A stretch of 64,000 nucleotides of DNA from Marinobacter mobilis. GTDB taxonomy: Bacteria; Pseudomonadota; Gammaproteobacteria; Pseudomonadales; Oleiphilaceae. Both the position numbers and the translations under genes were made by a program. The notes beneath the pieces are model-generated. The model was not told the origin of the DNA. It saw only the letters and a program-made list of their open reading frames with translations, and searched no databases. Below, piece by piece: positions 40,286-50,305 of the stretch; the first letter of the stretch is position 1; the number at the start of each line of letters is the position of its first letter. The DNA lies in assembly GCF_900106945.1 (NCBI RefSeq), contig NZ_FNNE01000004.1, forward strand, positions 186,001 through 250,000, written 5' to 3'.

Positions 40286-41854
40286 ATGTTGGACGCCAAT
40301 CTCAAGCAGCAGCTGAAAGCCTACCTCGAAAACGTCAAGCAGCCGATCGAACTGGTGGCAGCGCTGGACGACACTGCGAAGGCCCGTGAGTTACACGACT
40401 TGCTGACCGAAATCGCAGGGCTGTCTGAGCAGATCAGCCTGCGTGAAGAGGGCGAATCCGATGTGCGCCGTCCCTCCTTTGCCATCAACCGGGTGGGCAG
40501 CGATATCGGTGTCCGTTTTGCCGGTATCCCTATGGGGCATGAGTTCACCTCACTGGTATTGGCGCTGCTGCAGGTTGGTGGTCATCCCTCCAAGGCCGCT
40601 CAGGAGGTGATTGATCAGATTCAGAGCCTGGACGGCGACTTCGAGTTTGAGACCTATTTTTCCCTGTCCTGTCAGAACTGTCCGGACGTGGTTCAGGCGT
40701 TGAACCTGATGAGCGTGCTCAACCCGAACATCAAACACACCGCCATCGACGGTGCACTGTTCCAGGACGAAGTTGAGCGGCGGGAAGTGATGGCGGTGCC
40801 GAGTGTTTACCTTAATGGTGAGCCCTGGGGTTCCGGCCGCATGACCCTGGAAGAAATCGTGGCCAAGATTGACACCAACGCCGGAGCCCGCGACGCGGAG
40901 AAAATCAACCAGAAAGCCCCGTTTGAGGTGCTGGTGATCGGTGGTGGCCCTGCAGGTTCAGCGGCCGCGATCTACGCCGCCCGCAAGGGCATCGCCACCG
41001 GCATCGCCGCCGAGCGTTTTGGCGGTCAGGTGAGCGACACCATGGGGATCGAGAACCTGATTTCGGTGCCGTACACCGAAGGCCCCAAACTGGTGGCGGC
41101 GATGGAACAGCACGTCGGCGAGTATGAGGTCGATGTGATGAACCTGCAGCGCGCCGAGAAGCTGATTCCGGCTGCCGAGGCCGGCGGCTACCACGAAATC
41201 CGTCTGGCCAACGGGGCCTCACTCAAGGCCCGCAGCGTGATCCTGTCCACCGGTGCCCGCTGGCGCCAGCTGGGGGTGCCCGGTGAAGCCGAGTACCGTA
41301 ACAAAGGTGTGGCTTACTGCCCGCATTGTGATGGTCCGCTGTTCAAGGGCAAGCGCGTGGCGGTGATCGGTGGCGGTAACTCCGGCGTTGAAGCGGCCAT
41401 CGACCTGGCCGGTATTGTCGGCCATGTCACCCTGATTGAGTTCGGTGACCAGATGCGGGCCGATGACGTACTGCAGAAGAAGCTGCGCAGCCTGCCGAAC
41501 GTGGATATCCGGGTCTCGGCCCAGACCACCGAAGTGCTGGGGGCCGACGGCAAGGTCAGCGGCCTGACCTACACCGACCGCATCAGTGGTGAGAGCCATC
41601 AGCTCGATCTGGAAGGGGTGTTTGTGCAGATCGGACTGGTGCCCAACACCGAATGGCTGAAGGGAGACCTGGAACTGAGCCAGCACGGCGAGATCATCAT
41701 CAATGATCGTGGTGAGACCTCGGTGCCCGGAGTGTTCGCTGCCGGTGATGCCACCACGGTGCCCTACAAGCAGATTGTGATTTCCATGGGCGAAGGCGCC
41801 AAGGCGGCCCTCAGTGCCTTTGACTACCTGATCCGCAACTCTGTACCGGCGTAA
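40286..41854 (+). CDS. ahpF: alkyl hydroperoxide reductase flavoprotein subunit
   Basis: 522-aa NADH-dependent flavoprotein that re-reduces AhpC. The N-terminal two-fold thioredoxin-like domain has [15 protein letters not shown] (CxxC). The FAD-binding domain opens [20 protein letters not shown], and the catalytic disulfide is [17 protein letters not shown] (CPHC), followed by the NADH domain [18 protein letters not shown]. The length equals that of known AhpF. I start at 40286; the frame extends 16 codons upstream. The separate promoter contains an OxyR-type site. Confidence 0.97.
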   Translation: MLDANLKQQLKAYLENVKQPIELVAALDDTAKARELHDLLTEIAGLSEQISLREEGESDVRRPSFAINRVGSDIGVRFAGIPMGHEFTSLVLALLQVGGHPSKAAQEVIDQIQSLDGDFEFETYFSLSCQNCPDVVQALNLMSVLNPNIKHTAIDGALFQDEVERREVMAVPSVYLNGEPWGSGRMTLEEIVAKIDTNAGARDAEKINQKAPFEVLVIGGGPAGSAAAIYAARKGIATGIAAERFGGQVSDTMGIENLISVPYTEGPKLVAAMEQHVGEYEVDVMNLQRAEKLIPAAEAGGYHEIRLANGASLKARSVILSTGARWRQLGVPGEAEYRNKGVAYCPHCDGPLFKGKRVAVIGGGNSGVEAAIDLAGIVGHVTLIEFGDQMRADDVLQKKLRSLPNVDIRVSAQTTEVLGADGKVSGLTYTDRISGESHQLDLEGVFVQIGLVPNTEWLKGDLELSQHGEIIINDRGETSVPGVFAAGDATTVPYKQIVISMGEGAKAALSAFDYLIRNSVPA

Positions 41855-41869
41855 CCGGGCAGTAAAAAG

Positions 41870-41897
41870 GGTGGTCCGGTGTCATCGCCGGACCACC
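41870..41897 (-). terminator. rho-independent terminator of the PQQ-ADH operon
   Basis: GGTGGTCCGG and CCGGACCACC form a 10-bp stem with loop TGTCATCG. Read on the minus strand it is followed by a run of five T, so it ends transcripts coming from 44-46 kb; it also lies after the ahpF stop. Confidence 0.85.
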
Positions 41898-41956
41898 AGG
41901 ATGACGCTAACGTCTTGGAGATATCGTGCTAGCGTCAGGGGGCAAGTGTTTCTGGG

Positions 41957-44101
41957 TTACTCGGGTTGCTGTTCGCGAATGGCGTCGTGGGCTCGCTTAA
42001 CGATGTAGCTGCGGACCTGTTCGATGTCAGCCTCGGTCAGCAGGCTGTCGAACGGGGGCATGTAGGTGCCAGGACGGCCATGGTGTACGGTGGTTTCAAA
42101 GCCGGCATGGAGCAGCGGGCTGTGGCGCAGGTCGGGTATATCGTCCATCAGCCCGGCAATGGCACCCTCACCGTGACAGCGCATGCAATAGCGGTTGTAG
42201 AGGGCACGGCCGGCATCCACAGCGGCTGGCGTTGCGGCCAGTGCCGGCGGGCTCAACGGTGGTTGTGGCCGGCGTTCCGGTACCGGCGGGTTGGTGGCCG
42301 TGCCGCCCAGCCGGAAGGTGTAGACCCGATTGCTGTGGCGGGCCTGGTAAGCCGCGGCAAAGGGCCCGGCGATGCGGGACAGAGCGCCGCCAACCCCGGT
42401 CAGCACACTCACATATTCCTCGCCGTCAATAGCATAGACCGCCGGTGCCGCTACGATGCCGATACCGACGTCATAGCTCCAGACTCGTTCCCCGCTGTCT
42501 GCCCGGTAGGCGTATAGCTGTCCCGAGGGGGTGCCCTGGAACACCAGGTTACCCGCGGTGGTGACGGTACCGCCATTCCAGATGGTGGGGTATTCCACTT
42601 CCCAGGCTTTCTGCTGGGTTACCGGGTCCCACGCGATCAGGCTGCCCTTGATCAATGGCAGCACCTGCGCCAGTACCGAGGGATCTTCCGGAAAGTCCGG
42701 CCATTTCAGTCCCAGGTTGAACACGTTTCCGGGTTTGGCTTGGTAATCCTCTTCCTCGTTGTACACCCAGGGTACTTGCTGGTGGGGGATGTACACCAAC
42801 CCGGTCTGCGGGTTGTAGCTCATCGGGTGCCAGTTATGGGCGCCGAACGGCGATGGGAAAGCCAGCTGCGGGCCGTCCTCATAGCGGGCGTTCTCTGTTT
42901 CCACCGGTCGTCCGGTGGTCATGTCGATGTGAGAGGCCCAGGTGACCTTGGTGAAATTGTTGGCCGACAGCAACTCCCCGGTGTGGCGGTCGAGGACATA
43001 GAAGAAGCCGTTCTTGGGCGCCTGCATAATGACGTCGCGGGGCTTGCCCGCCAATTCCAGGGTGGCCAGCATCAAAGGTTGGGTGGCGGTGTAATCCCAG
43101 GCCTCCCCGGGGGTGGTCTGGTAGTGCCAGAGATACTCGCCGGAGCGGGCGTTGACCGCTACGATGGACGAGAGATAGAGGTTGTCACCGCCTTCGGGGC
43201 TGCGGATGCGGCGGTTCCAGGGCGAACCGTTCCCGGTGCCGATATAGAGTACGTCGGCGGTGGGGTCATAGATCATGGAATCCCAGACCGTACCGCCGCC
43301 CCCCTGGGCCCACCAGTCGCCACTCCAGGTCTCGGCGGCATCTGCCATGGCCTGGTTCTCGAAGCCCCGCTCCGGGTTACCGGGTACGGTGTAGAATCGC
43401 CAAAGCTTTTTGCCGGTATCGGCGTCATAGGCACTGACGTAACCACGTACCCCAAACTCGGCACCACCATGGCCAATGATCACCCGCCCATTGGCCACCC
43501 GCGGCGCGCCGGTGATTGTGCGCCGGTCGTTGTTGTCCTCGTTGGTGTTCACCTCCCAGGCCACCGCGCCGGTTCGGGCGTCGAGGGCGACCAGGCGGGC
43601 ATCATAGACGCCGACGTACACCTTGCCCTGATACACCGCCAGACCACGGTTGGTTACGCCGCAACAGCCGCGGGCTCCGGCCTCCGGGTTTACCCGGGGG
43701 TTGTAGGTCCAAAGCTGTTTGCCGGTGAGCGCGTCAAGGGCATAGACCTTGCCCCAGGGGCCGGTGATATACATTACCCCGTCTACGACCACCGGGGTGG
43801 CCGAGCCTCCCTGTTTTGAGCCCATGTCGTAGACCCAGGCCAGTCCCAGGTTTGCCACGTTATCAGCGCTGATTTGTGTGAGTGGGCTGAAACGCTGTTC
43901 CTCATAAGTGCGGCCGACCCCCAGCCAGCTTTGTGGTTCTTGGTCCGCCCGCCGCCAACGGTCGTCGGTGACGGCACCGGGGGAGACGGCATCAGGGTTC
44001 TCCGTGGTGGCGGTATCCTGTTCGGTGATCGGCGTACAGCCCGCTGCGAGAGTGAGCGAAAGCAGGCCGGCGACCGGCCACAGTAGTGCTGTTCTTGTCA
44101 T
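41957..44101 (-). CDS. PQQ-dependent quinohemoprotein alcohol dehydrogenase (lipoprotein)
   Basis: 714-aa periplasmic enzyme that oxidises alcohols to aldehydes with pyrroloquinoline quinone. The signal ends in a lipobox (TLAAGC). The propeller domain shows PQQ-ADH features: KVYALDALTGKQLWTYNPRV, the vicinal disulfide GARGCCGVTNRGLAVYQGKV, and WGTPSGQLYAYRADS-type blade repeats such as FQGTPSGQLYAYRADSGERV. The C-terminal about 90 residues hold a cytochrome c with YNRYCMRCHGEGAIAGLMDD (CxxCH). It is the last gene of an operon with an aldehyde dehydrogenase. Confidence 0.92.
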   Translation of the reverse strand: MTRTALLWPVAGLLSLTLAAGCTPITEQDTATTENPDAVSPGAVTDDRWRRADQEPQSWLGVGRTYEEQRFSPLTQISADNVANLGLAWVYDMGSKQGGSATPVVVDGVMYITGPWGKVYALDALTGKQLWTYNPRVNPEAGARGCCGVTNRGLAVYQGKVYVGVYDARLVALDARTGAVAWEVNTNEDNNDRRTITGAPRVANGRVIIGHGGAEFGVRGYVSAYDADTGKKLWRFYTVPGNPERGFENQAMADAAETWSGDWWAQGGGGTVWDSMIYDPTADVLYIGTGNGSPWNRRIRSPEGGDNLYLSSIVAVNARSGEYLWHYQTTPGEAWDYTATQPLMLATLELAGKPRDVIMQAPKNGFFYVLDRHTGELLSANNFTKVTWASHIDMTTGRPVETENARYEDGPQLAFPSPFGAHNWHPMSYNPQTGLVYIPHQQVPWVYNEEEDYQAKPGNVFNLGLKWPDFPEDPSVLAQVLPLIKGSLIAWDPVTQQKAWEVEYPTIWNGGTVTTAGNLVFQGTPSGQLYAYRADSGERVWSYDVGIGIVAAPAVYAIDGEEYVSVLTGVGGALSRIAGPFAAAYQARHSNRVYTFRLGGTATNPPVPERRPQPPLSPPALAATPAAVDAGRALYNRYCMRCHGEGAIAGLMDDIPDLRHSPLLHAGFETTVHHGRPGTYMPPFDSLLTEADIEQVRSYIVKRAHDAIREQQPE

Positions 44102-44133
44102 TGTTTTTGCCTCGTGATTGACCGGAGCTGGCG

Positions 44134-45555
44134 TCAGTTGCCGGCGGCCTCTGTTCGTTTGGTATTGATCACCCTCAGGGTGGTGTATTCCTCAAGCCCC
44201 TGCTGGCCCCACTCAACCCCGATGCCGGAGGCGCGGGTAGTGGGCATGGGTATGTGAGGCCCAAAGGCACAATGCTGATTGATCCATACGGTGCCGGTAT
44301 CCAGTCGATTGGCCACCGACTCGGCTCGGGCCAGGTTGGATGACCAGACCGAGCCGCCAAGACCATAGGGGGAGCGATTGAGGCCGGCAATTACCTGATC
44401 AAGATCGGTGTAGCGTACGATCGGAAGGATTGGGCCAAAGGCTTCCTCGTCCACCACGGGATTGCCATCTTTGAGATCCCTGACCACCGTCAGCGGAATC
44501 AGGAAGCCTGGCTGGTCGGGCACATCGCCACCGGCAATGATGGTGCCGTGCTGCTTGGCCTCGTGCAGGTAGCCGCAGACCTTGTCGAACTGGGCGCGAT
44601 TCTGCACCGGCCCGTACTGGCTGGCCGAGTCCATGCCGTCTCCGACTATGGCTGAAGCCGCGAGGGTGGCAATCGCGTCGCACATCCGGTCGTAAATTCG
44701 GTCAGGGACATAGACTCGCTTGATCGCGACACAAACCTGACCGCTGTTGATGAAGGCTGCGTTGAAAATATCCTGGGCTACGTCGTCCACATTGACGTCA
44801 TCCAGCACCAGGGCGGCATCGTTGCCTCCCAGCTCCAGGGTGAGCCGTTTGAGTGTAGCGGCGGCACTCGACATAACCGCCTTGCCGGTCTGGGTGGACC
44901 CGGTAAAGGAGACCTTCTGGATATCCGGGTGTTGGGTGAGTAACGGGCCGAGATCGTTGTTGTCGGTGATGATGTTCACCACACCCGGTGGAAAGATATT
45001 CAGGATCGCTTCACCCAGTTTCAGGGTGGCCAAAGGGGTTGTTGGGGCGGGTTTCAATACCAGGGTATTTCCCGCGAGCAGGGCTGGGGCAATCTTGTAG
45101 CAGGCAATGAGTAGCGGGAAATTCCAGGGTGTGATGGCGGCGACTACCCCCAGTGGCCGGCGTTGTAGCTGTACATGCTGCTGCTCATTGTCGATCAGCC
45201 ACTGGTTGTCCAGCCGCATGTCGGCAATGGTTTGGCAAAATGCCTGGGCGTAATCCACCTCTGCCCGGGCCTGGCTCAGGGGTTTGCCCTGCTCGGCGGT
45301 TAACAGCAGGGCCAGTTCCTGCTTGTGAATTTGGAGGGCGTTGGCCATCAGCATCAGCTGTATCCGTCGCTCTGACATGGGGGTCTGGCTCCAGCTTGGG
45401 AAGGCCTGCTTTGCCGCCTGGACGGCCTGTTCCAGCTGCGCAATTGACGCTTTGGGGCACTGGGCCAGAACCTTTTCATCGGCGGGATTGATCACGTCGA
45501 TGGTTTCCCGGGCAGGCTCCAGCCGGCCGTTTATCAGCAACCTGAAATTTTGCAT
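44134..45555 (-). CDS. aldehyde dehydrogenase (NAD(P)+-dependent)
   Basis: 473-aa enzyme of the ALDH superfamily, converting aldehydes to acids. LGVVAAITPWNFPLLIACYK binds the cofactor, LTLELGGNDAALVLDDV holds the general-base Glu, and FINSGQVCVAIKRVYVPDR the catalytic Cys. It lies 32 bp upstream of the PQQ-ADH gene on the same strand, so both steps alcohol to acid are encoded together, the first in the periplasm and the second in the cytoplasm. Confidence 0.95.
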   Translation of the reverse strand: MQNFRLLINGRLEPARETIDVINPADEKVLAQCPKASIAQLEQAVQAAKQAFPSWSQTPMSERRIQLMLMANALQIHKQELALLLTAEQGKPLSQARAEVDYAQAFCQTIADMRLDNQWLIDNEQQHVQLQRRPLGVVAAITPWNFPLLIACYKIAPALLAGNTLVLKPAPTTPLATLKLGEAILNIFPPGVVNIITDNNDLGPLLTQHPDIQKVSFTGSTQTGKAVMSSAAATLKRLTLELGGNDAALVLDDVNVDDVAQDIFNAAFINSGQVCVAIKRVYVPDRIYDRMCDAIATLAASAIVGDGMDSASQYGPVQNRAQFDKVCGYLHEAKQHGTIIAGGDVPDQPGFLIPLTVVRDLKDGNPVVDEEAFGPILPIVRYTDLDQVIAGLNRSPYGLGGSVWSSNLARAESVANRLDTGTVWINQHCAFGPHIPMPTTRASGIGVEWGQQGLEEYTTLRVINTKRTEAAGN

Positions 45556-45585
45556 CGTGTGTTCTCCAGAAGGCCTTGGCCGGCC

Positions 45586-46464
45586 TTATAAACCGAACAG
45601 GTGAAGGAAGCGGAGCTGGAATGCTTCCAGCTCAGGACCGTACTGACTGACATCCAGATCCCTCAGGTACTGGGCCTGGAGCTGCAGCTTTCCGGGTAAC
45701 AACCAGTGATTGATGCCAACGGTGATGGTGGAGGAGTCCACTTCATTGCCCATGGCGACACCATCAAGGTGGGTTTCGTCACCTTTGCGCCAGCTGTAGC
45801 GGAGGCTCGGGTAGGTGGTTGGGGTAAGGTCATAGGACAGCATGGCCTGGACCTGGTAGGCCTCGTCCTGTTTCAGTCGGTCACCGCTCTGAGGGTCGGA
45901 GTTGGTGCCATACCACTGCACATCGGCGACAAGGTCCAAGGCAAGTTTTTCGGTGAGCCGGGTCATGTAGCCCGCCTGCAGGATATAGCTCCAGCGATTG
46001 GTGCCCAGATTTACCGGCTTGTCGGCGTCGTACTCACCGGTGGGGGCGATCACATAGGGAGTGATCCCGAAGTAACTCTGCTTTTCCGGATCTTCATGGA
46101 GCCAGACCGTTGCCGCAAAGATGGCATCGCCCATGCCGGAACTGGAATCGTCCAGCAGGCCTATTTCCTGGGTGCCGAAAGGTAGCAGTACCTGTGGATC
46201 GACGGTCAGATCCATCACCTTGGTAAAGTGAACGAAGCGATAGATACCGATCGTGGCGTCGAGGTCCAGGTCATCGGTTACGGCCTGGCCGTCGACATTC
46301 AGGTCATCGGCGGAAAGCTGGCGGGCATAGAGGACGTTCAGGTTGGCGCCTTCCGGCAGGGCGGTATAGTCCCTGGGATCAACATCGATCGCCAGACTCA
46401 CCGCGGGGGTTAGCAGGGACAGCGCCGTCATGGCGCAGCAAAGGTTACGGACAGATTGGTTCAT
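45586..46464 (-). CDS. outer-membrane protein, MetA-pathway phenol-degradation (SphA-like) family
   Basis: 292-aa predicted outer-membrane beta-barrel with a signal peptide (ALSLLTPAVSLA). The pattern YTALPEGANLNVLYARQLSA, IYRFVHFTKVMDLTVDPQVL and YFGITPYVIAPTGEYDAD fits the Phenol_MetA_deg family, thought to be substrate channels. It is the first gene of the operon, 30 bp before the ALDH gene, and could admit the alcohol or related aromatic substrate. Confidence 0.82.
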   Translation of the reverse strand: MNQSVRNLCCAMTALSLLTPAVSLAIDVDPRDYTALPEGANLNVLYARQLSADDLNVDGQAVTDDLDLDATIGIYRFVHFTKVMDLTVDPQVLLPFGTQEIGLLDDSSSGMGDAIFAATVWLHEDPEKQSYFGITPYVIAPTGEYDADKPVNLGTNRWSYILQAGYMTRLTEKLALDLVADVQWYGTNSDPQSGDRLKQDEAYQVQAMLSYDLTPTTYPSLRYSWRKGDETHLDGVAMGNEVDSSTITVGINHWLLPGKLQLQAQYLRDLDVSQYGPELEAFQLRFLHLFGL

Positions 46465-46609
46465 TATTGTTCACCGTTGTTGTTATTGGGGGGCCAGAAT
46501 CACCGATTCCGGCGGACTGCCCCAAAACGTTAACAGTGGCAATGGCAGAGGGCTTGCTGGTGACGGACACCGGACTTGTGTCAAAACGACACGACCGATG
46601 TCGCGGCCG

Positions 46610-47554
46610 TCAGCGTCCGGTCAGATGCTGGGCCCGGTACTGGGATGGCGGAAGACCATAGTGGTCTTTGAAGACCCGGCTGAAGTGGGCACAGTCCTTG
46701 AAACCCCAGTAAAAAGCCACTGAAGTTACGTCGATGTGGGCCAGCCTTGGGTCGGCAAGATCGCTGGCGCAGGCGCACAGACGATGCTCACGAAGGAGTT
46801 TGTTGAACGAGGTGCCGAGGGTCTTGAAGATCCGCTGCAGGTGGCGGGGTGAGATGCCCAGGTGGTCGGCCACCATTTGGCCGGTGATGGCCTCGTTGCG
46901 GAGGTTGTGTTCGATGAAGGCCATCGCTTTCTGCAGGTAGATGGAATGGTATTCCTTGGCCCGGTCCCGAGTCTGGGTGAACAGTGGCTGCATCAGACTG
47001 AGCACAGCATTGAGCAGGCAGTCTTCGCTGGCGCCCGTGGGATCAGTCCGCCCGACAACGGCGGTTTTTTGCAGCAGAGGGGTCACCAGTGCGGCCAGGT
47101 CGCTCTTTGCCGAAACTTTTTCTGCCGTGAGAACCCGGGTATGACGCCAGTTGCGCAGGGCCATTTCTCGGGGAATGTGGAAACAGTACTGGTATCCATG
47201 CTCGCCATACTCAATGGAGAACGGCTGGTTTGAATCCAGCAGCACCAGGTCGCCCCGCTGCATAGTGGCGTGGCTGTGGCGTTGCTGAACCCGGGCGGAA
47301 CCGTCGCGCTGATAGATCAGATAGAAGTACTGGTTGTCGCGGTTGTCCGCGTCGTGCCGTTTCCGCTGAAGGGTCAGCCCGCTGGCCTGGAGCTTGGTGA
47401 ATTCCATGCCGTAGGAGCAAAACCTGCGGATCTGTCCGGCAAAGTGCTCGCGGCTCCCGACCTGGGTGCAGAGCCCTCCCACCGCCTGGTCAACGGACTG
47501 CTTCCAGGTCGCGACACGCTGATCAATGGCACTGACGTTTGTTGTTTTTATCAT
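46610..47554 (-). CDS. AraC-family transcriptional regulator
   Basis: 314-aa regulator. The N-terminal AraC-type ligand region contains RDNQYFYLIYQRDGSARVQQ and GDLVLLDSNQPFSIEY, as in FeaR/AraC-binding-domain-2 proteins. The C-terminal 100 residues hold two helix-turn-helix motifs (MVADHLGISPRHLQRIFKTL and VAFYWGFKDCAHFSRVFKDH). It is 145 bp upstream of the outer-membrane-protein/ALDH/ADH operon on the same strand, so it probably activates it in response to a substrate or amine/aldehyde. Confidence 0.9.
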   Translation of the reverse strand: MIKTTNVSAIDQRVATWKQSVDQAVGGLCTQVGSREHFAGQIRRFCSYGMEFTKLQASGLTLQRKRHDADNRDNQYFYLIYQRDGSARVQQRHSHATMQRGDLVLLDSNQPFSIEYGEHGYQYCFHIPREMALRNWRHTRVLTAEKVSAKSDLAALVTPLLQKTAVVGRTDPTGASEDCLLNAVLSLMQPLFTQTRDRAKEYHSIYLQKAMAFIEHNLRNEAITGQMVADHLGISPRHLQRIFKTLGTSFNKLLREHRLCACASDLADPRLAHIDVTSVAFYWGFKDCAHFSRVFKDHYGLPPSQYRAQHLTGR

Positions 47555-47738
47555 CGACGCCCTCGTTGGTTAACGATGGTACCTCGGGTAATCACCCACC
47601 TCCGCAGATGAAGGTAGCCCTTCTGGACGGAGGTTGCAGATGCAAAGTATTTCCTCATAGTAATCGGGGTGGCGGAGCCTGTCACCCCGCCCCAGGCCAA
47701 TGTCGCAGGCAGTCAACCGGGATGTCGGTTACAGACAA

Positions 47739-47754
47739 GCCACCGTTCGGTGGC
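47739..47754 (-). terminator. short hairpin after the coiled-coil lipoprotein gene
   Basis: GCCACCG and CGGTGGC pair around TT, just downstream of the minus-strand stop codon (47758-47760). No long T-run follows. Confidence 0.55.
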
Positions 47755-47757
47755 GTC

Positions 47758-48618
47758 CTAGTTTGCCGGCTGGTGCAGCTGGTCGAGGAACGCCTTGAAC
47801 CCGCTTTCCATTTCGGCCACCCGCTGTTGCCATTCGGCCTTGTAGCCGGCGAATTCATTGCCGAGGCGGTTAAGGTCCAGCTGGGTTTGCGCCGCAACCT
47901 GGGTGCCCTCAGCCACGGATTGCAGGTCGGGCTCATCCAGCTGCTGTTTCTGCTCGTCCAGGCGGATGACCGCCTGATTCAGCGTACGCCGGTCTTCGGG
48001 TGCGGCGGAGGGGTTTTCCTTCAGCGCTTCTTCAATGGAGCGTGAGAGTTCGTCAAGCTGTTGCTCCAGCCGCTGGCCGTATTCCTCCATCAGGATCGAA
48101 AAGCGTTCGTTGGCCAGCTGGGCCTGCTGCTCCAGTTCCTGGGTCATACGCTCGATTTCCAGCGCCATCTCGTTGGACTGCCGTGACCAGCGGGCCTGCA
48201 GCTCCTGTCCAAGCTGCTCGAGCTTGCCGAGCACATTGCCAAACAGTGGCTGCTGTTCCAGGGCATCGCCGGTGCGGTAGTAGTCCACCAGCCACTGGTC
48301 ATTCTTCTTCACCAGGTAGGTGGTGGTTTCGAGGGGGGGGCGGGCGTCTTCAAGGCCAGCGAGCAGGGTTTCGACGGTGGCTTCGTTGCCGTCGATCACC
48401 ACCCGGCCCCACTGAATATCAACCCCCTGCCAATCCCGCTCGAAGCTGTCAAAGGCGGCATCGCTGATCAGGGTGGAATAGCTGTTGGCATCGGCGGCAT
48501 CTCCTTCGACCATCGATTGCCAGAAAGCCTCACTGACTTCCTGAGGGGTATCGGGTCCGCTGCAGGCACTCAGCAGGGACGTGGCAAACAGGGCAGGGAG
48601 GAGAAACTGCTTTTTCAT
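47758..48618 (-). CDS. coiled-coil lipoprotein
   Basis: 286-aa lipoprotein (lipobox LLSACSG, Cys19). Residues 25-120 resemble a DUF4878-like or NTF2-like domain (VSEAFWQSMVEGDAADANSY, LVKKNDQWLVDYYRTGDAL). From about 130 to the end it is a long Gln/Glu-rich coiled coil. It may stabilise envelope structure or partner another envelope protein. Single gene. The start at 48618. Confidence 0.78.
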   Translation of the reverse strand: MKKQFLLPALFATSLLSACSGPDTPQEVSEAFWQSMVEGDAADANSYSTLISDAAFDSFERDWQGVDIQWGRVVIDGNEATVETLLAGLEDARPPLETTTYLVKKNDQWLVDYYRTGDALEQQPLFGNVLGKLEQLGQELQARWSRQSNEMALEIERMTQELEQQAQLANERFSILMEEYGQRLEQQLDELSRSIEEALKENPSAAPEDRRTLNQAVIRLDEQKQQLDEPDLQSVAEGTQVAAQTQLDLNRLGNEFAGYKAEWQQRVAEMESGFKAFLDQLHQPAN

Positions 48619-48779
48619 CGAACCTATTCTCTGTGGTGGACATCACTTCCAGATCCTACCTGAATTTGACCGATGTCGTCGCGACGATCCCTCCCATAAA
48701 TTTTTGGAGGCGGTGTCGATTGGCGCTCGTCTGACGCGACTCTGTCTTGGAAGCCAAATCAAAATCTGGAGGGACGACA

Positions 48780-49481
48780 ATGAAATTTATGCTGATTCGC
48801 AAAGCCGACGAACGGACCGAGAAGGGCGTTATGCCATCAGAATGCCTGTTGCAGGCCATGGCCGACTACAATGAGCGGTTGATGCAGGCTGGCGTCTTTG
48901 TGACTGGCGATGGGCTGAAACCGAGTTCTGAAGGGTATCGCATCGAATTCAGTGACGGCCAGGTCCGGCTGGAACTGCGCCGTTACTTTGAACTGGCGGA
49001 TTTTGCCCCCAGCGCGGCCATCGAAAAACACCGGGCGCTCGGTGACAAGCTGGCCCGGCTACCGGTGGGCGTAAGCACTCATCTGGTGTTCGCCGGTCAC
49101 TGCCGGGAAGCCCTGGAATTCTACGCCGATCTGATGGGCGGCCAGGTACGTGCCATGCTGCCTTACGGCGACACGCCAATGGCCGAACAGGTTCCGGCGT
49201 CGTTCCGCGATCGTATCTGCCATGCTGAACTGGTCCTGGGCGCTCATACGATTATGGGGGCCGATAGGCTGCCGGAGTGCTATCAGGCGCCAGCGGGCAA
49301 CGAGATTGCCCTGCAATACGATGACATTGCCTTGGGTGAGGAGGTATTTCGCGCCCTGGCGGAGAACGGCAGCGTCCGCATGCCGTTTGCGGAAACCTTC
49401 TGGGCTCAGCGCTTCGGCATGGTCGTCGATCGGTTTGGTATCGGCTGGATGGTGAATTGTGGCATCCGGGAGGACGGCTGA
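48780..49481 (+). CDS. YCII-related domain fused to PhnB-like VOC domain
   Basis: 233-aa fusion. The N-terminal about 110 residues are a YCII/DGPF domain (MKFMLIRKADERTEKGVMPS, with GLKPSSEGYRIEFSDGQVRL), often linked to sigma-factor or dehydratase-like functions. The C-terminal part from about residue 105 is a PhnB-like VOC domain (THLVFAGHCREALEFYADLM, FWAQRFGMVVDRFGIGWMVN). I start at 48780 with GGAGGGACG upstream. Its function is unknown. Confidence 0.88.
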   Translation: MKFMLIRKADERTEKGVMPSECLLQAMADYNERLMQAGVFVTGDGLKPSSEGYRIEFSDGQVRLELRRYFELADFAPSAAIEKHRALGDKLARLPVGVSTHLVFAGHCREALEFYADLMGGQVRAMLPYGDTPMAEQVPASFRDRICHAELVLGAHTIMGADRLPECYQAPAGNEIALQYDDIALGEEVFRALAENGSVRMPFAETFWAQRFGMVVDRFGIGWMVNCGIREDG

Positions 49482-49594
49482 TCTATGGCGGGTTTGACAT
49501 GCTTCTTGATGAATGACTGAGTACTGATGCCAGTCTTGCCTGCATTGAGACCGGCCACCGGATCCTGGCGGCCGGTCGTTTGGGGTGGTTGGTG

Positions 49595-50158
49595 TCAGAA
49601 TGTATAGGCTGCGCCGACCGAGAAGTAATCAATGTCGACGTTATCCAGATCAAACAGTTCATACTCTGCCCGCACCTGGAAGGACATCAGCTGGAATCTG
49701 GCCCCAATGCCGTAGAGCGGATCGGTGCCGTCGTCGGAACCGCTGCCGAAACTGCCGTCGAGATCGCCGTCCCAGTCAATGGCACCGACCTTCGCGAACA
49801 GGCCGACCGGGCCGAGTTTGGCCCCAGCCAGTCCCGCGAGGGTCCAGCCGGTGACTTCTAGGTCATTGCCGCCAACGTTGTTGATCGTTCCGCTGAACTG
49901 ACCGAAATCCACATAGGCACCCTCAACCGCCAGATCTACAAGGGGAACAAGGCCTATGTTGAAACCGGCGAATACCTTGTAGCCGGCGTCGTCATCGTCG
50001 AAATCGACCTGACCGAAATCCGGGTCATTGTCGCTGTAGTCGAGTTGTGAGGAACCTACCGATGCACCAACGTACAGGCCGCTGTCGCTGCCTGCAAATA
50101 CCGCACCGGGCAAAAGGAGAAGGGTTACAGCCATGAAGGTATAAACGGTTCGTGCCAT
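49595..50158 (-). CDS. outer-membrane beta-barrel protein (OmpA-like 8-strand)
   Basis: 187-aa porin-like protein with a signal peptide (LLLLPGAVFAG). Alternating hydrophobic strands follow (SGLYVGASVGSSQLDYSDND, AFQL-type strands near the end) and the C-terminus ends in FSVGAAYTF with a terminal Phe, the usual outer-membrane assembly signal. The Asp-rich loops (QVDFDDDDAG) may bind metal. The start at 50158 is chosen over an upstream Met because the signal sequence begins there. Confidence 0.82.
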   Translation of the reverse strand: MARTVYTFMAVTLLLLPGAVFAGSDSGLYVGASVGSSQLDYSDNDPDFGQVDFDDDDAGYKVFAGFNIGLVPLVDLAVEGAYVDFGQFSGTINNVGGNDLEVTGWTLAGLAGAKLGPVGLFAKVGAIDWDGDLDGSFGSGSDDGTDPLYGIGARFQLMSFQVRAEYELFDLDNVDIDYFSVGAAYTF

Positions 50159-50305
50159 GATCTTAGCCTCCAATGCCAAGTGTGACCCTTAACTTCTAGT
50201 CCGCACGGGTAGCTTTGTCCATTCGGGGATTTGATCTGGGTCGGGCCGAACGTGGCTGTTACTGCTAAGTTAAGGGGCAAATCAGACTTGTAACAGGGTG
50301 CTTTT

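Noticed and set aside
42740..43819. 359-codon plus-strand frame opposite the PQQ-ADH gene
   Set aside because: Antisense to a gene with clear PQQ and heme motifs; composition is typical of a shadow frame.
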